This document shows positions 12,356-14,568 of a stretch of 14,568 nt of DNA, in pieces. The notes below the pieces were generated by a model. It did not search any database. It saw nothing but the letters and a program-made list of their open reading frames with translations, and had not been told where the DNA came from. The stretch covers positions 1 to 14,568 of the forward strand of contig JAFYJX010000053.1 in the NCBI GenBank assembly GCA_017537905.1, in the 5' to 3' direction. Each line of letters starts with the position of its first letter. The first letter of the stretch is position 1. Position numbers and translations under genes: made by a program. The DNA is from Clostridiales bacterium (GTDB taxonomy: Bacteria > Bacillota_A > Clostridia > Saccharofermentanales > Saccharofermentanaceae).

Positions 12356-12375
12356 CGGGCCTTTCTAATGGCCCG
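12356..12375. terminator. GC-rich hairpin after the Toastrack gene, no U-tract
   Basis: CGGGCC (12356-12361) and GGCCCG (12370-12375) pair around an 8-base loop, about 10 bases after the Toastrack stop codon. On the minus strand the stem is followed by GGGGATC rather than T residues. It resembles the hairpin after cdd in its GGGCC stem and lack of a U-tract. Confidence 0.45.
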
Positions 12376-12385
12376 AAAAGCACGC

Positions 12386-14026
12386 TTACTTGATCTCGAT
12401 ATTACCTGCGTCAACCTCTACCTTGATAGAGCCTGCGCCTGTACCCTTTGATTCGTAGTCTCTGCCCTTTGAGTGATTGCCTACCTGGATAGCGCCTGCA
12501 TCAACTTCACAGTCGATGTCGTATGCGTCAACGTCGTCTAAGCCCTTGATCTCAACATTACCGAAGTTGGATTTGACATCAACATCTGTGAGTTTTGTGT
12601 CATGAACCTGAATGTTGCCTGCGTTTGTCTCGATATTCAATGTCTTAAAATCCGAATCATCGATCTGGATATTGCCTGCATTAGCTTCGAGATCAGCCTT
12701 GCGGAATGTTGTGTTCTTAATGATGATGTTGCCTGCGTCGAAATCACCGTAGAGGTAATCGCCCTTAACATTCTTCATGTTGATGTCACCTGCGTTGATG
12801 GTCATTTCGAGGCTCTCGAGATCAACATCATTGCCTAATGTGATCGTGAGCTTGGGTGCGTTATAGGAACGGAATGAAAAACTCTTATTGCCCTTCTGTG
12901 TAGCAACGAGCTTTCCGTTCTCGAAAGTAACCTCAGGCTTAAGGTGCTTGTCACCGGAATATTCAACGCCCATGAGACCTGAACCATCCTTTGTCTCGAA
13001 TGTAACTGAGCAAGCCCTAAGATCTAACTTGATCGACTTAACTTCGCCCTGTGCGTTCATATCAGCTGTCTCTCCTTCTCCGGACATGTCAAATGTTGTA
13101 GAGATCGTGTCTACGATATCGTCCTTAATGAAAACTCCCGTAAAGAAAGGAATGAAGAATCTGACACCTGCTGAGATAACGACTACTGCGATAGCGATGA
13201 TGGAGCAGATGATGATGGGGGCCTTGTTGACCTTGCGGTCAGCCTTCGGAACGAATTCCTCGCTCATCTTGCCTGATTCATTGAGGGCAAGAAGTCTGTC
13301 ATAACCGTTCATTCTTGTGTTAGCGGATGTGATAAGGAATACGCCCAACGCAACGAATACGAACATCATTGCAGCACCGACGTTAGAGTCAATGAAAGGG
13401 ATCCTGTCTAAGATGATAGGATTGATGATGCTTAAGATGCAAAGTCCGATACCGAACGAAGACATAAGTCCGTATGAGTTCTTAAATCCTCTTCTCTCGT
13501 TTCTTACATATTCAGCGCCCTCAATGCTCATTGAGCATTCCTTATTCTTAACCTCTGCATATTCCCTGCTCTTGATGCCGGAGAAAATGAAGAGTCCTAC
13601 TGCGATTGCAATGATCGAGAGCATTCCGCCTGCGCCGAGGATATCAACATCTACCGGGAGAATATCTGCTAAGATCGGTGATACTACACTTACGATACAG
13701 AGCGCGATTCCCAGAGGTGTGAGGATCGACTTTGTGCTGATCATGCTTAAGTATTCCTTAACTCTGTCGAGAGAGAGCATCGGCTTGTCTTCTGTGGGAT
13801 TCTCTGTAACTGCTTCAGAGATTCCGAGTGAATCTGCGAGTTCATCGAGATTACCGAATTCTGAGATTACGATACCTACTGCCTCGTTCTCTGTCTTGCC
13901 TTCTGCGATAAGTTCTTCGTACTTATCTTCCATCATTTGGAGGAGCTCAGATTTGGCTCTCCTTACTTCTTCCGTGTTAGGAAGATTGCGGAACATATTG
14001 TCCAGATAATTTCTAATAGCGTTCAT
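12386..14026 (-). CDS. HAAS/permease-prefix, 5-TM, Toastrack (DUF4097-type) membrane protein
   Basis: A 546-residue protein likely to be a membrane-stress sensor or effector controlled with PadR. N-terminal helical HAAS-type domain (about 1-70, with RAKSELLQMMEDKYEELIAEGKTENEAV and ISEFGNL), a TM hairpin (101-122, 131-152), a second TM hairpin (187-208, 215-235), a fifth TM (268-300), then an extracellular beta-rich Toastrack region (325-546). The Toastrack part repeats (N/D)AGNI-like turns at 411, 430, 449, 468 and 487, an exact 19-residue period, then at 509, 530 and 539. The start is ATG at 14026 because GGGGAG lies eight bases upstream; an in-frame earlier start at 14086 would overlap PadR by 46 bases and lacks support. 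It is 14 bases after the PadR stop. Predicted wall-facing; function is inferred from family context. Confidence 0.88.
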   Translation of the reverse strand: MNAIRNYLDNMFRNLPNTEEVRRAKSELLQMMEDKYEELIAEGKTENEAVGIVISEFGNLDELADSLGISEAVTENPTEDKPMLSLDRVKEYLSMISTKSILTPLGIALCIVSVVSPILADILPVDVDILGAGGMLSIIAIAVGLFIFSGIKSREYAEVKNKECSMSIEGAEYVRNERRGFKNSYGLMSSFGIGLCILSIINPIILDRIPFIDSNVGAAMMFVFVALGVFLITSANTRMNGYDRLLALNESGKMSEEFVPKADRKVNKAPIIICSIIAIAVVVISAGVRFFIPFFTGVFIKDDIVDTISTTFDMSGEGETADMNAQGEVKSIKLDLRACSVTFETKDGSGLMGVEYSGDKHLKPEVTFENGKLVATQKGNKSFSFRSYNAPKLTITLGNDVDLESLEMTINAGDINMKNVKGDYLYGDFDAGNIIIKNTTFRKADLEANAGNIQIDDSDFKTLNIETNAGNIQVHDTKLTDVDVKSNFGNVEIKGLDDVDAYDIDCEVDAGAIQVGNHSKGRDYESKGTGAGSIKVEVDAGNIEIK

Positions 14027-14040
14027 TTTATGTACTCCCC

Positions 14041-14373
14041 TCAACCTGCAATAAACTTTTCGATAACTTCTTTTGTAAGTGTCCACTCCTCACACTTAGC
14101 GCGGTAATACTCCCTGCCCGCCGGAGTAATGCGGTAATATGTCCTCTTCTTTCCGCCTGCGAGATCTTCATCTACGAATGATTCGATGAAACCGTTCTTC
14201 TCCATTCTCGTGAATGCCGAGTAGAGCGTCGTTTCCTTGATGATGTACTTGTCTTCGGACATCATGCGGATCTGCTTTGAGATCTCATATCCGTATGACG
14301 GTGAATTAAGAAGCAGGAACAGAATGATGATGTCGTTATATCCTCTGATGACATCGCTGCTGATTTCTGCCAT
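14041..14373 (-). CDS. PadR family transcriptional regulator
   Basis: A 110-residue winged-helix repressor. Seen: the opening GYNDIIILFLLLNSPSYGYEI (11-31) with the conserved S-YGYEI, the recognition region IIKETTLYSAFTRMEKNGFIE (44-64), the wing with GGKKRTYYRITPAGREY (73-89), and a short C-terminal helix, which fits the small PadR-s2 class. The ATG start at 14373 has AAGGAG eight bases upstream. It is the first gene of a two-gene unit with the HAAS/Toastrack gene. PadR proteins of this arrangement usually repress their own operon; the tandem repeats just after the promoter are candidate binding sites. The effector is unknown. Confidence 0.95.
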   Translation of the reverse strand: MAEISSDVIRGYNDIIILFLLLNSPSYGYEISKQIRMMSEDKYIIKETTLYSAFTRMEKNGFIESFVDEDLAGGKKRTYYRITPAGREYYRAKCEEWTLTKEVIEKFIAG

Positions 14374-14397
14374 GGATCTATCTCCTTCCGTATTTGT

Positions 14398-14455
14398 TAC
14401 GTCTGTCGTTGCTACGTCTGCCGTTGCTTCGACTGTCGTACTACGTCTGTCGTGG
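14398..14455. repeat. four tandem 14-15 base repeats in the padR leader
   Basis: On the plus strand the units are TACGTCTGTCGTTGC (14398-14412), TACGTCTGCCGTTGC (14413-14427), TTCGACTGTCGTAC (14428-14441) and TACGTCTGTCGTGG (14442-14455). They lie directly downstream of the -10 element, so they fall across the transcript start and in the 5' leader of padR. Each unit has short ACG/CGT ends that are inverted. Confidence 0.88.
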
Positions 14456-14457
14456 TA

Positions 14458-14486
14458 AATATAACACCCTGCGAAAACGATGTCAA
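14458..14486 (-). promoter_or_regulatory. sigma-A promoter of the PadR-Toastrack operon
   Basis: On the minus strand a perfect -35 TTGACA (14481-14486), a 17-base spacer and -10 TATATT (14458-14463) form a near-consensus promoter. Transcription would start near 14450, giving a leader of about 75 bases that consists mostly of the tandem repeats. Confidence 0.9.
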
Positions 14487-14524
14487 CAGACTTTTCGAAA
14501 TTTCTTCATGCAATTTGAAAAAAA

Positions 14525-14548
14525 ATGTGGCCCGCCTATGTGGCCCGC
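14525..14548. repeat. 11-base direct repeat upstream of the PadR promoter
   Basis: ATGTGGCCCGC occurs at 14525-14535 and again at 14538-14548, a 13-base period. It lies about 40-60 bases upstream of the -35 element. It might be an activator site, the end of another gene, or part of a longer repeat cut by the window edge. Confidence 0.6.
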
Positions 14549-14568
14549 TGCATACGTCTTAAAAAGTC

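Noticed and set aside
13317..14009. 230-codon plus-strand frame opposite the Toastrack gene
   Set aside because: The minus strand encodes a recognisable HAAS/TM protein; the plus frame is an antisense shadow.
14027..14086. Longer start for the Toastrack gene overlapping padR
   Set aside because: The added 20 residues are not part of the HAAS domain, and a GGGGAG site sits eight bases before the ATG at 14026.

Overview
The window looks like a piece of chromosome from a Gram-positive anaerobe of the class Clostridia. The evidence is the gene families (a DUF4250 protein, PadR with a HAAS/Toastrack membrane protein, a 7TM HD-GYP protein, a MacAB-like exporter with no TolC-type partner), the strong AGGAG ribosome binding sites, the balanced base composition, and a textbook sigma-A promoter (TTGACA-17-TATATT). 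The genus cannot be fixed from the sequence. No rRNA, tRNA, CRISPR array, transposase or phage gene is visible.

Layout. (1) 1-1163, minus strand: a DUF4250 small protein followed by gpmI (cofactor-independent phosphoglycerate mutase), which runs off the left edge. (2) 1164-1574: a roughly 410-base divergent intergenic region with two near-identical palindromes and a pair of 29-30 base direct repeats. (3) 1575-7865, plus strand: a tight four-gene operon for a MacAB-like exporter, in the order adaptor, ABC ATPase, FtsX/MacB-type permease, second very large adaptor. It ends at a bidirectional terminator (7893-7926). (4) 11734-7952, minus strand: a five-gene operon of a 7TM HD-GYP protein (predicted c-di-GMP phosphodiesterase), a 4-TM protein of unknown function, a rhomboid protease, a cysteine-rich TIGR04076-like protein and an RmlC-like cupin epimerase. 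Gene junctions are short or overlapping. (5) 12292-11873, minus strand: cytidine deaminase (cdd). (6) 14373-12386, minus strand: a PadR regulator and a HAAS/permease-prefix, 5-TM, Toastrack (DUF4097-type) protein. They are driven by a strong promoter, and four 15-base tandem repeats lie where the 5' leader should be.

How the parts may work together. In the exporter the ATPase and permease form the MacB-like pump. Both adaptors share an unusual nested plan in which a second lipoyl/barrel-like module sits where MacA has its TolC-binding helical hairpin. The second adaptor adds three N-terminal TM segments with a low-complexity extracellular loop and a disordered Asp-Pro-Asn-Gln repeat tether. 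This exporter is the best candidate for an undescribed system. The PadR/HAAS/Toastrack pair fits the membrane-stress sensing modules proposed for Firmicutes. The HD-GYP operon joins c-di-GMP turnover, intramembrane proteolysis and sugar-nucleotide-type chemistry, which suggests envelope or surface control, but that link is inference from gene order only.

Several starts were chosen by ribosome binding site rather than by longest reading frame: GTG at 11734 for the HD-GYP gene, ATG at 8830 for the TIGR04076-like gene and ATG at 14026 for the Toastrack gene.
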